Origin: Thelephora terrestris
Lineage: Eukaryota; Basidiomycota; Agaricomycetes; Thelephorales; Thelephoraceae
NCBI GenBank assembly: GCA_015956445.1
Contig: WIUZ02000002.1
Span: 558,001-622,000 of the forward strand
Length of the DNA: 64,000 bases
Direction of reading: 5' to 3'
How positions within the stretch are numbered: position 1 is the first letter of the stretch; each line of letters begins with the position of its first letter. The notes beneath the pieces were generated by a model. That model made no database searches. It was not told where the DNA came from and saw only the letters and a program-made list of their open reading frames with translations. Shown here one piece after another: positions 12,282 through 24,247 of this stretch. Made by a program: the position numbers and the translations under genes.

Positions 12282-13332
12282 TCATGCGGGCGGGGTGCAA
12301 GTCCTAATCATCCGCCGCGTCTTCTCAAGCGCCTTTCCCAGATAGTTCTTGCCATGGCCATCCTCTCGAGCACCCCAAAACGAGTCTACGTGCGACACCT
12401 ATGCATTCAAACGGTCAATACCCAAAGTCCCCACGGCAAGTAAAGAAGCACAGCGCCAAGCCCGTCCAACTCACAAACGTTATCGATCGTTCTCCAGTAC
12501 CGAGAAGCATCTTCTTGAGGCTCTTGTGTTGCGTGAACTTGTACCAGAGCGTCAGTTCCATCTATGCCAATAGTCGTCAGCCTCAACGCTGCCGGACGAA
12601 AGAAGTGCTCGAATGCGAACGAAATGGAGTTGATTGTGCTTCCAGTTGACCGATTTCTTGTCCGAAAACTGCCTCGCTTGCTCCCAGAGCCTTGCGACGG
12701 TCGGCTGCTGACGAAGGTAGTGGCTGATGTCTGGCCATTCTTCGAACTAGACGATGTTTTACTGTAGGCGACGCTCGGCATCACGATGGGGGACCTAGAG
12801 ATGGACTCGCCTTGAAGTAAAGGAGGAGATGCTCCGCGGTTGGGAACTTGAACCCGTCGTATATGATAGAGTGATCAGAGAACGTGTTGAATCCATAATA
12901 CGGTCCCTTGACGGTGTCAAAGAAGAGTCGGCTATCCTTATGCTTCAGGATAGACTTGAGCTGCTTCTTGGAAGGCTTCTTCTTGAGACTTTCGAAGGAG
13001 AAATCCTGTTTACTCGGGACATGGACCCTGTACTCCCCCTCATGAACTCTGTCGATCTCACGGTATCTACCCTTGCTCCTGCTCCGACTTCGGCTCTTGC
13101 CCCTGTCGCAGATACTACGACGCTCTGAGCGACTGCGCCGATGGAACTCGTCCAAAGCGTATTGCGGAACGCCAGTGTGAAGCATGGCACTCTCCCAGAC
13201 CTGCTGAGGCCACTGAGGGGGCTGCAAACGAGAGGTGACCACGGTGGATCGACCGGTCCAGTCGTTCGTAAGCTTCCAATTTTCGGCGACGGGAGGGTAA
13301 CAGCCAGGGGGCGGACAGCGGAAAGGCGCCAT
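12282..13332 (-). CDS. NADAR-domain protein (DUF1768/YbiA family)
   Basis: The NADAR family includes N-glycosidases acting on riboflavin precursors and, in recent work, enzymes that remove ADP-ribose from guanine. Four exons join in phase: 13332-12811, 12746-12621, 12561-12475 and 12398-12282, giving about 283 residues. The N-terminal 125 residues are an Arg/Ser-rich, probably disordered region with KSRSRSRSKGR. The domain follows: GPYYGFNTFSDHSIIYDGFK, FPTAEHLLLYFK, then LWYKFTQHKSLKKMLLGTG and finally DSFWGAREDGHGKNYLGKAL, the typical closing block. The first intron (12747-12810) seems to use a GC donor (AAG|GCGAGT). ATG 13332 is chosen because the frame upstream opens only with GTG. An RS-rich tail on a NADAR domain suggests nuclear location (inference). 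Confidence 0.88.
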
Positions 13333-16300
13333 TGCCGAACGGTTGGTGGGGTGGGAGGAGAGATAACTTGCCCTCGTCGTTCTCAGCTTTAACCTAGAAA
13401 GAAGACCGTGAGATCGCAACTGATTTCGTGTGCTGGCGAAGCGCGGGTGATTGTGGCGGTGGTCCTCTTTCACAATTGACACAGGACACTGAATTGTGCG
13501 GCGGATTCGATCGAGGCGTGAGGCCCATCACGCAAGATGTAAACCTCCAACCCGCCCGATAAGAGGCGATAACCTAGAGCTGTATGCGTTGATGTCTTCG
13601 CCAAGTGCATGAAGTGATGCGGTCAAGCCAGTAAACGTGAATGATTAGATGAGAGAACAGTGGTGGCGGTGGCCCCGGGGAGGTGAGTGCGCATGGGAAC
13701 GCAACGGGCAGCACAGCCCGTAAACTCCCCGACCGGGAGATCGTAACCGTTGAGACCAACTTGTATTACCTTTTTAGCGTGAGGCTGAGGCTGAGGCCGA
13801 CGTGCTTTGGTTTTGTGAGGCGCTGCGCTGGGTACATCAAAGTTTGCACAGATAGACAATTCTGCGCAGAGGTCTAGGCACACACACTCTTCTCTCAGGC
13901 GGGGGAAAAACGAAGATTGAGGCACGGGGAAGGCTTTTTGAAAGCAAAGGGGGAGTCTCGACGCGCCATTCATGAAGTGACCCCAGGGTCGAGACCTGAG
14001 TCCCACCCCCCATTCACCGCTTAAACCGTACGTAAAAACTGCCTTTGGCGTGCGCTTCGAATTTTGATACTTACTATAGTCCCATCGAGTGAAGTTTCCG
14101 ATGAATATACAGGAGAACTTGAGAAGGGGAATGCAGATGGAGATGCGATAATCGTTACGTAAGTGTTGTGGAGGGGGTTCAACGCCACTCAAGTTCGAAA
14201 GAGAGAGGATGAGCAGAATTCCCACAGTCCCAACATCGACGGCCTTGCACATCAAAAGACGCTCGTGGCCTCTGATGTGAGAGGAGAACGGCCCAAGAGG
14301 ATCTGACACCAGGGATCTACCACGAGACCAGGCAATACCATCGAATAACGGCGGCAGGTTCCAGAATTCCACCTTGACGTACAGGGACGCGCGCGACGCT
14401 GGCACCGGGTAGTAGACCCCTGCCTTTTCGTGCGCGCGCCACACCCCTCCTCCACTCGAGCTGCTTTACCAGCTCACCGTCGCGCAGTCTAAATGCTGAC
14501 TCAAAAAGTCTCCTAGGGCCCAAATAGCTGGGCTTACTTTCGACATTTCGCTCTCGAGACGATGGCAGGGTCAAGGAAAGCGTTTTCGTGCCACCCACAA
14601 GCGACGAGTAGCGTACTCCCAACGTGGAAAGGGCTAGAATTTCACGCCACCTCGGAGATCTCTGTGCACACGAAACCCAACGTCGCAGTATTTGATTTCC
14701 CGAGGTCCACCGGTAAGAAATAAATCACATCGCGCGTCGGCCGTAAATGGCGCCACACGTCCACCCTGCATACAGACAAAGCTTGTCATTGACAGCTGCG
14801 AGAACGCGTCCTGGATGAAGCTAACCGATTCTCGCACGTTCGGTAAGGTCACCTTTGATATGAGAATTGTTCAACGAACCCCGAGAGTTCTGATCTACAC
14901 CGACAGATCCCGAAAAATCAATTAATTTTACCCGGACCGTGCGTGTCTGGCTCGTTCTGTGTTTCCGGACGTGGTTTCAGGGACGAACCCCGGCGCACGC
15001 TGTTGCGCATGATTGTTTTGCTATCCGAGATCGCCACGAGTCTCTTGTGGTTGAACATGGTGGTGTGTTCTCGGGGCAAAGATCTGTCAGCAGATTTCGA
15101 CAAACCTCCGTCGAGTATTCGATATTGAAGGCACATTCGGGCGGAAGAGGGTAAGTACCGGGCTTCCTCCGGGGGTGCGATACATTCGTAAATTCCGAGA
15201 TATTCTCTCTGAGATTGCAGTCATCCGACGAACCATCCCCCCCTTCATAACCCCCAGCTTCAATGACCTCATTCAGCTGCGACGCGTCACCATTATCGCT
15301 GGTACAATACTGAACACTGAACCGGTCCGAAAAATTCCAGCTTGGTCACTGGAAAATCGGCGCCAACTGGGAAGGCGGTATAAATGGCTCGAACCAGTCG
15401 CGATTTGGATAACTGAGTTCCAGACGTTAAATTTCCTCCAAAGTCTGGTCGTGGTTTGATAACCCGGTTGACTGTGAACTGTGGGAACGATTGGGTTTCG
15501 TGTCTCACAGGACGTCGCATTAGGACCAATCCCGTGCCCGTTGAGCTCTTCGAAATGGAAGGCATGCATAATGCAACCGCTAAATCGCTTAAGTCCGTCG
15601 TATCGAGATGGGCCCGCGCGTCCTCCACCCCCGCCCCCCGGCGATTTGTGTGATTTTTCACGAGGTGCAGTTCGCACACCCTCTACCGCTGTGCCTGGTA
15701 CTTAGATCAGGATTCCCATGAAAAAGCGTGTTAATCACGTCATTTGCTTTCCGGTACGTTAGACGAGGTACTGAAAAACCGAGGTCTTGACGACGCTGAT
15801 TGGCCTAAGGAAGTCGGAGATCGAAGATAGCGCGATTACCCCAGCCCCACGGGGGAAGACCTCCCTGATGCAGATGCGATCAGACAGTCCAAGTCAGGGG
15901 TTGCCAAGTCTCGTCGCACTCTTGATCAGTATGTAGTGCGTCCTTGGAATACGAGGAATCGCAGTTCCGTGAAGATGAGCGCGTCAAAGGGGCGACGCTT
16001 GTGATAGGAGAGGTTCAACAAGAGCCAACTAAAAGCAGCGCCTCAAAGCCTCATAGTTCAAAGTGGCTGAAGCACGGCCGCCGGAGGATGAAACCAGGAA
16101 CGTCCACGGGGGTCGAGGCATTGCAGCAGATAGGGGGGCAGAGGGTCGAGCCAAACGAGGTTGTAACAAATTCCGGGGCTGGATGCTTTGGTAAACACGA
16201 GGGAAACTGGGAGAGGGTGTTTTGAAGGTTTCCTCGGGGAAGCGTCTGTCGCGTGACGCACCGGAGTTGTCTCGATCTCGTTCTCGGTAAGCAGCTGCGG

Positions 16301-17073
16301 TGGGAAAAAGAAGATCCGAGTTTGGCGATGCTTTGCGTGGGGAACTTGGTCGAGGTCGAGACTCGGAAGAGTCGACTTTGAAAGGGCATTGAGAAAGAGG
16401 GTGGTCTCATATCTTGCAAGTCTGTTGTCACTGGAGTGTGTAGAGAAGATTCATTGGAGTTGATAGGACGACTATATGAATGCCAAGACATCCCAATTTA
16501 GTAACGGAGGCTATTAGCTAACCGGGGCTACTCCTCTACGCGCCCGGACCATGCGCCTAGACAGAGGGCAATGAAACATCCGGAACACGACTAGCTCGGA
16601 TCCTCACAGCAAACGGGCAAGGGTGAAGGGGAGATGGAATGTGGGGTGGGGCCAAGACATTGAAGTCGATGACATGATTTGCCTCGTGATGCGGGGTGGT
16701 GCGTCAGTTCTCCATTCGGTGATGCGAGTTTCCACCTCGAATTAATGCGCAACAAGGGTCGTTCATCTCACAACTTCCGTAGTTACCTTGTGCAAATAAT
16801 CCAGAGGGAAAACTACCGGAGAGAACGCTATGACGGGTGAGAGCCGATCATGTGACAAGGGGTATAGTCCAGCTGTTCATGTGGTTCTTGCGCCAACGCT
16901 TCTCTTATTTCCGTTTATATCATGGCTCAAATCCGCTTTCCTCGTTCTCTTCTCTTCCCCATCCTCCATCCTCCTCCTCCCCCTTGTGCTCCCTCTCCCC
17001 CTCCTGTCCATCATCTCCCTCACATACACCATAATCTCCCACCATCCTTACCCAGCAACCTTCGGATCATACA
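13333..17073. other. Gene-poor 3.7-kb stretch
   Basis: Many overlapping frames exist, including a 273-codon minus-strand frame (13623-14444) and frames at 15273-15679 and 16051-16491, but none shows a known motif and no splice joins produce one. The DNA from about 16940 to 17060 is strongly CT-rich, fitting the promoter/leader of the following gene. Confidence 0.45.
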
Positions 17074-18998
17074 ATGTCGTTAACTCCGGTCCAGCAGAGC
17101 GAGGGATTGGATACCCCTAGGTTTGTCTTCTCCCTCTCTCACTCTCAAGAGTCTCTACCGTGGTTGGAGCACCTCTTCTGTGGATCAGTCGATCACTTTC
17201 GGTCGCATGGATCACAATTCATCCGCTGCGACTGGGTCCCGCCATATACCCGCCCCTGTCAATTATCAATGCTGACATCTTTTCCCGTTTCTTCAGTTCC
17301 AGGCCGCAGCCTCTGAAATCCAAATCACCCTCTGGTTTGTTCCGTAAGCTGACCACGAGACTCAAACCCGCTATGTTCCATCCGAGGCCGGCGAACCTTG
17401 ATATCCCACCACCTCCCAAATCCCCGACTCAACCTGCTACTCGTCGCTCTGCTGTCCCAGTAGCCCCAACGGACGTTGCCGCTATCAAGCGACGTCGGGC
17501 TGCTCTGCAACAATGTGGTTTGGTTGCTCCTCCTCCGAGGGACCTCTCTCAGCTAGAGGCCGAACTCGACCGGACGATCAGTCACGTCGTCATCCTCTCG
17601 CAAGAACAAAAGGATCAGGAAGAACTGTCTTCTGCAGAAAGGATCAGAAGAGAGTGGCAAGCAAAGAATGAAACTCAAATTGAGAAACAGGGTCACGACG
17701 CCGGTCCCACGGACGTTACCCCAGCTTCTTTGAACCCCGGGCGTCTCGATTCTGTGGCAAATACAGAAGAGCAAGATTCTTCAGAGTTTATTGCTCCTCA
17801 GACGTTGCTAAGTCCCACGAGCCCAGTCCCCCTTTCCCCTATCCCGGAAGCCTTCTCCTTCACCGACATTCCAGAAGAGCATACCGTCGTAACAGACGTT
17901 GAGAAGGTGCTTCATCTTCTTTCCGTTCACTCGTTGTCTCCTGCTGACTTGCAAATACAGGGACTTCATCCTTCAGAAGGCGTCGACCCTCTTACTGCCC
18001 CTCTTCCAAACTCGCCTTTGTCCTCCTCCTTCAACCTTCTTGACCTCTCCCCAACCCCGACCTCCCGAGAGAGCAAGCGACCACCGCCGATCGTTGTCAA
18101 TCTAACGGCTAATGGCGTCAAGCAGCACAATGACGAGGCCACACGCGGCAGGTCTCAAAACCGAGACAGCACACAATCACTTGCCAGCAGGCGGAGTCTT
18201 CCTGCTCTGTCCCCGACGGTGACCGCATCCAGCTCCTCTTCTCTTCCAACTCCTAGGGACGAGGAGAGCAGGGAGAGGATGGAGTCGGTGATCAACCGCT
18301 CGAACAGCATCAAATCTCGCTCCTCGCGTTTTGGGAAGGTCACAGACATCCGCCGTGATTCCGAAGAACTCGGTATCGTGCCCGAGGCCTCAGAACTTCC
18401 TGCCAACGAATCGAGGGCCTGGAACCCAAATAGGGAGAGCAACGCCACCCTCGGCTCCACTGGCTTCGAGGCCTTTGTGGAGAAGAGGGAGAGGAGGAGA
18501 ATTTCCACTGGAATTTTCCAACCGAGCAAGAGAAGCTCTGGCTCATTTCGCAGCTCAAGAAAGTCAACGGCCAGCTCGGTGTGGAGCGCTTTTGCCAACG
18601 ATTTCGCGCTCAAGCCATTTGAAGGCGCAAAGGCGAGGAGCTCAACCTTGCCCGTGAGCTCAATCCTAGTGCGCGGGTTCTTTTTTACTGATTCGACCCC
18701 TTTCCAGGCTACGTCTACGCTGGCAAGTAAAGACAAGGAGCTCATATCAACGCACTCTCAACCGGTTATCGAACAGCCTCGGCCAAAGATCACGAGGTCT
18801 AAATCCGTGATTGCCAGCCTCGGTCTTAAGATTTCCCGGAAGACGGTTCAAGCATCTCTGCCACCATCTCCTTCCACACCCACGAGGCAACCGACGGTCA
18901 GGATCGTGGAAAACCGAGAAAATCTGATGAAAGAAATGGTGGGGATCGAGGACGACGAGTCACGGCGGTTGACTGAACTCGCCTTCATGGACTTTTGA
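17074..18998 (+). CDS. Large Ser-rich hypothetical protein, long paralogue of 3021-3557
   Basis: Exon 1 is 17074-17120 (MSLTPVQQSEGLDTP), ending in phase 2. A 176-nt intron with CTTCAG acceptor leads to exon 2 (17297-18998), giving about 582 residues. The first 130 residues hold a three-block module shared with the small protein at 3 kb: SGLFRKLTTRLK, AALQQCGLVAPPPRDLSQLE and SSAERIRREWQAKN. The rest is low-complexity Ser/Pro/Thr-rich sequence, probably disordered, with many RxxS sites that could be phosphorylated. It ends in a charged segment (MKEMVGIEDDESRRLTELAF). No enzyme motif is present. A scaffold or signalling adaptor is possible, but the function is unknown. A CT-rich leader precedes ATG 17074. 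Confidence 0.8.
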
Positions 18999-20823
18999 GC
19001 CATATTGGCTGGTGGTATACGGCGTCGTCTCCCCTTTCCCCTCTCCAGGGTTATGGAGTTTTGTGAGATATTTGGAACCTTTCTATTTCTCTTTTCTCGC
19101 CCCGTGTATCTTGACTCCATATTTCTCCCTGGGTTTTTATCGTCTGCGCATCTCTCTTTCTCATCCATGGTCCTTGCATCATCTGCATCACACGCTCCCT
19201 CATTATCTTATCTCTTCACGAATTATCAACTCTCACGCTGCTACTCTCGAACTTGCGATAACCGCATACCCCACTCCTTATCCACATTATCCCCCTTTTC
19301 ATATTGTTACAGATAGGACGATCTCTCGCCTTTTCTACATTTTTGCTCCCCCCCCCCCTTCGAGGAACCCCCGTTAGTGCGCAATTGCTCCCAGGTTCCC
19401 TCACTTCGTTTCCGCCATCTCCACCCACCCTTAACGCCGTCTACACCCCCAGAATCTTACTCCATAATCTTTATTGTGCGTCCACCATACCCGCAGCCTC
19501 CATCTATAATAGGGTTATACATCAATGGTTGTGCTCCCAAATTCTGACCTAGTTGAAAGATGTCCCCCGAAGCTGTGTGAGCCGGTGTGTGCTGTGGGAT
19601 AGAGCGCTGACTTTCCGTCCCCTGCTTAAGATCACATTTCCCGCCCTGCATTGAAAATCGATCGAAGATCGAGAAGGCATCTCCTCGGAATCTTGCATGC
19701 TGTACACTCGGTCTCGCTATACGTATCGAGGTGAAGAATCGCAGGGTATCGCACAGCGCGAGGGGCCCTCTTCCATCGCTTCGGCTCCGAGTAACTACGC
19801 GGACATTTAACTTTCCCGTTCCGGTCTACATTGCTCGGAGCTACAAAAACGCCTGGGGAGACGTTCTTCGGTCCGATCCTCGTGCGTCAGGGTTTTCCCT
19901 TCGTACCTGGGTTGGAGTCTTCGAGAGGTAGGGAAGGTGACGGCCGGGGGAAGGGCTCTGTCGCGGTATCCATTTCAAATTTGTGGTGGTGAGCGCGCGG
20001 CTTCAGCTGATAAGGGAATGGTACAAGATCGTGTTTTGTCGAATTTCGAATGTCGAGGTTGAAATCGAAATTCGCGAGAACGATCGTTGCAGGCTCTGAG
20101 CTGCCAGAGGGGGACCAGAAAGAACCCATAGCCTGATTTGTTTGTTATTATTTTTCGTGCGAACCCTCGTGAGAGCGTACGTGGTGGCGTATGAGAGCCT
20201 AGGCTCCTCTCATGTTCAAAGCGCATACGCCCTTGCAAAAAGTGGTCCGTTTTGTCTGTCAAAGGAAGCTCTTGGGTATAAGGAAGCGGATGTATCGTTG
20301 TGTTCGGAGGACCCCACTCTTTGTACATCTGTCATGCTGGTTGAGCTTTGGGTGCTATGGGGAAGGCCCGAAGTGTGTGGGGGTGAGCGCAGAGGGGTTG
20401 AGGTAGGCGCGCCCACATTTAGCCCCTGGACCGCAATCGTATGATATATGATATCGTGAGCATCAAGACAATCGTATTTGCAGCATGCATTCGAGCCAAC
20501 GTACGGTCTTCAACTTACCCAAGTAGCGGACGGCTTTAAAATGCTTGAATCTTGGCGCAACGCTCAAATAAAAACCAACCCGCACTGCTGGCTGTTCTTA
20601 TTATGCCTCAGAGTTTGGATGTGTTTTTTTTTTGGGGGGGTCAATGTGAACGTTCGGTAAATCCAGTTCCACACGTCGAGAAATGGCGAATTTGCAACTT
20701 TTGATGTGATTAAGGAGAACTCGAATACGGACACAGTACAGGACGACAAACATCTAACGTATACTTGACATACATACAGGTCGTCTTTGAGCGATAGAAA
20801 CGATGCCTCGGACTCTCCAAACG
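18999..20823. other. Intergenic region with low-complexity tracts
   Basis: The 3' UTR of the preceding gene is followed by CT-rich DNA. A C run lies near 19350 and a T run joined to a G run near 20628-20640. An 80-codon ATG-to-stop frame at 19887-20129 (minus) has no recognisable domain and may be chance. Confidence 0.4.
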
Positions 20824-23313
20824 TCAAGCTGACGCGCAAGGTGAGAGAATTGGAGCCTTTGACGACGAGATATCGATCGTGGAAAGATTCTGCAACGCAA
20901 AAGCCGGACAGTCAAAATCAGGGCACACGCGTAAAAGAAGAGTCTCGAAAACGGAATCGTGGCGTACCAAACCAGCGCGAACCTGCTCGGGGGTAGGCAT
21001 TAACCCGATCCTCATCAGTTCGGAGGCCCGACTGACGATGGGGTCGTTTTGCATCCTATTCAAGCGCGTTAGAACTGAGCGGCGTTCCCGCGTTGAAGTG
21101 GTCGAAATCTACTCACGCGGCGACGGCGACGATGGTGTCTTCCTTCGCATAATATGCGGTGAACTACGACGTCGTTGGTGAGTGAGTGCTTTCCACGGTA
21201 CGAACGATCAACGTATACCTTTAACTCATCTAAGCTACCATCAATAATAACATCGTCGTAGCCAGCGCCAATGCCACAATACCTCAGATTCTGGCCCTCT
21301 ACAACCAGGACGGAGGTTATCAGTAAACCCTACCAAAAGCTCCATCTGAAATAAAGAGATAACTCACGTCCGCTCCAGAATATGGGGACCTTCGAAAAGG
21401 GCACAGGGCTTCCAGAGATCGTCTTTCCAACTGCTCTTCCATGATTCCCAGCAACGTTCCAATGCTCAATTCTCGTTTCCCCCCCATAGGGAATACGGGG
21501 GTATACCGCGATATCCCCAATCGCGAACACGTCGTCTAACCCACGGACCTTCAGGTACTCATCCACCCGAACGCCACCGTCCTTTTGCAGCGCGGCTTGT
21601 GGGAATCCCTCGCTCTGTTTGAGGAATTCTGTAGCTGGCGAAACGCCGACACCAAGGACGACGAAGTCCGCTTCGATGACCTCTTTCTCCCCCTCCTTAT
21701 TTGTTATCTCGACGCCAGTGGCGAACTTGGGATCAGACTCGGAAGCGATGATCCTCTCAACTGTACTACCCAGGTGGAATTTGATCCCTTTAGATTCATG
21801 GAACTACGCGCTGAGCATGAGCAAGTGGCCGAACACTTCAGCGGTGGATTTACCTTCTGAATGGCAGCTCCCACGTCCTTTCCTAGCACTGGCTCAAAGG
21901 GAACGTTGGTCCTTCCGATGATGTCGATCGACGCGAGCTTCCGTGGCAGCACGGTAACAGCGATCTCCAGGCCAATGAAGGAACTGCCGATCACGATGAG
22001 CTTTTTTCCCTCTTTCGCAGCTATCAACACGGTCGGCAATCATCGAAAGGCAGAATGCGGTCGGGGGGAGGTCACCTGCATCGACCTTTATGGAGTCACT
22101 AATGCCGCGGAAAGTGAAAACGTTCTCGAGGTCAGCACCGGGAATGGGAAGCCTTTTGGGTTGGCTTCCAGGAGCAAGGATGAGCTTGTCGTAGTGGATA
22201 AACTCTTTACCTCCTTCCAAAACTATCTGCTTTCCAACGATGTTGATGGAGGTGACGGTCTAATAATTTACTCTCTGTTTGCGCACGGCGTCACGAACTG
22301 ATCCTGAGATTGCACGCACAGTGGACGTGCGCAAGGTCACGCCAAATTTTATCCTCAGGTCGGCAGCGGTCCTCCATTCAAGCTTGGAAGCATCAGTTGC
22401 GAGTGATTTGCTGAGCTTCGTCCTGCAATACCGGTCAGAGGGGCGAGTGGGGTGGGTGGAGAAGCGTTGGCTGACCTATCAATGGGCGAGTGTGGTTCCT
22501 TAGAGACGACTGTGATAGGGCCAATGTATCCATTCTTCGGGGACGTCAGAGTCCGATGCGGACAGTTCGGAGAAAGACTCGTGCACACCTCGCGTAAACT
22601 GAGGATGGAGTGGAAAGCCCCACTTCCGCCTCCGACGATGACAACACCAGCGTTGCCAGACGCCATACCGCCGTCGGGATTACTGGAGACCTTGGGGGAA
22701 CGCGACATGTTCGGTTTCGAAACACGCTCCTCATCGGCAGTGACATAGATTTTCCCATTTGAAACGCTGGTCTTGAAGGAATGGATGGCGGCGGGTGCTG
22801 GAGCGTCTTCGATATCTCCGGTGCAGACATTGAAACACGCTACGATGGACCGTCATGAGTGAATTTGGTTGGGAGCTCGATGAGGCTCATCCAAACCTCC
22901 GTGCCATGGACTAGATGGGGTTAGTTCGACACGCAAACGGAAGGCTTCGCTGGATCGACTCACCATACGACTCTCCCGTCCGCAACGAGGACACCGTTTG
23001 CCAACTGCGCTCCGTAATGGGAGCAATATGCGCTTGTCGCGTGGACTTTCTCACCTATTCTGGCCAACAACACCTTACCGCTACCGAACTCTACTTCTTT
23101 CCTGCAATTAGAGTGAATATGCGGAACGAGATGCGGCGATCAGAGTCACACCCACATCTCCCCGTCGTTCAGACTGGCTTCATCGCACACCGGGATCGTC
23201 TTTGTGGATACCATCCTTACGTTTGTTATTGAAGTGGCGGATGGGATACGGGCACGAAAAGGGGAGAAAGAGGGATAAGAGCGTCGTGCTACATTCAGTG
23301 TTCTGCGCATCAT
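20824..23313 (-). CDS. AIF-like FAD/NAD(P)H oxidoreductase with N-terminal Rieske [2Fe-2S] domain (AIFM3-type)
   Basis: A flavoprotein of the apoptosis-inducing-factor family. The start at ATG 23313 gives an Arg-rich N-terminus (MMRRTLNVARRSYPSFSPFR) that looks like a mitochondrial presequence. The Rieske domain follows: CDEASLNDGEM|KEVEFGSGKV, then AYCSHYGAQLANG, and PWHG supplied by a 14-nt exon (about 22897-22910) ending in ACFN, so all four cluster ligands are present. The FAD site is VIVGGGSGAFHSILSLRE. After this come PHSPIDRTKLSKSL, YDKLILAPGSQPKRLP, the NAD site LIVIGSSFIGLEIA, VVLGVGVSPATEFL, the second FAD motif DVFAIGDIAVYPRIPYGGE, and the C-terminal GIGAGYDDVIIDGSLDELK. The stop is at 20824-20826. 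About a dozen introns of 50-60 nt were placed. Electron transfer from NAD(P)H in mitochondria is inferred. Confidence 0.93.
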
Positions 23314-23739
23314 AAGCGAGGGCCCCACGGTTGGAAACAGTTGACCAATCATAGTGATATGATTTGTTAGTGGAAAGTTGAGATCCACGTATACTTACGC
23401 GTAAAGAGTGCTCTAACTCTCTCACTGTCATGACCACCTGGCGTCTTGGATCGATGTTGGGACATATCTAGCTGCAGTATCTCAATCTCTGGTGGTGAGA
23501 ATTGTGAGTGGCCTTCTGTGCGAGCGATTCTCATCCTAGACCCGCAGAATACGATAATCGATATGCAACCTCTGATGATTGCCACGGTAGAAGCGAAATT
23601 CTTACCCACTTTTGAAGGCAGAGTCGTTAAGGTCGGCGCGGGGACTCGTGAAGGCTGTTACCCAAGTCAATCATCACCGTAACGGAGGATCGACTCCCCT
23701 CCTTGCCTTGCTCAGTGAATCGACTTTAGCCATCACATT

Positions 23740-24137
23740 CGGTGCTCAGGAACAAGCGTTCGAGGGCACAAACCCCACAAACGGCAACAAAACCTAGCCG
23801 TTTCCTCAGTTTATCAAAAGTTGCACTCGATAACCTTTCGAGTCCCTTCCTGCATCAACGTATCCTTCGAGTGGATTACAGAGGTGTTGCAGATACTTTC
23901 CTCGCCGACTCCAAAGCTGGTGTTCGAGGTGACCGCTACGAGATATTTGCAGCTAGTAGGTGCGATCAGAGTCTCCTGGGAACCTGTTACAAGATCGTTG
24001 GCCCAAAACACCACAATTCAAAACTCGATTCGTATCGAAGCTTTGGTGAAACACAGAGTATGTCAGCAGGGTTTCTCCTCCGCCATTTGCAAGGATACGA
24101 TCCTCTCGAAGATCGTGCGAAGATCGTCTGTGCTTAG
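23740..24137 (+). pseudogene. Possible remnant of an F-box-type protein
   Basis: Plus-strand frames read like the C-terminal half of agaricomycete F-box proteins (INVSFEWITEVLQILSSP, KLVFEVTATRYLQL, then a terminal RRSSVLSRPG and stop), but no F-box or start is visible and frames shift. The resemblance is stylistic and weak. Confidence 0.25.
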
Positions 24138-24247
24138 CCGTCCGGGTTAACGTTGACTATGACGCGACACTGGGATATTGACGATGTGATCATACTTCAG
24201 TCCCGTTTATTCGCAGTCAACAGATGCTAATGTTACAGGAAGCATGT

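Noticed and set aside
13333-13482. N-terminal extension of the NADAR frame to 13482
   Set aside because: It begins with GTG, not ATG. ATG 13332 is the first methionine codon and gives a sensible start.
13623-14444. 273-codon minus-strand open frame
   Set aside because: No motif, unusual composition, overlaps equally long frames in other phases, and no splice partner; probably a chance frame in a gene-poor region.
20625-20642. T-run followed by G-run as a possible transposon end
   Set aside because: No inverted repeat, target-site duplication or transposase nearby; simple low-complexity DNA.
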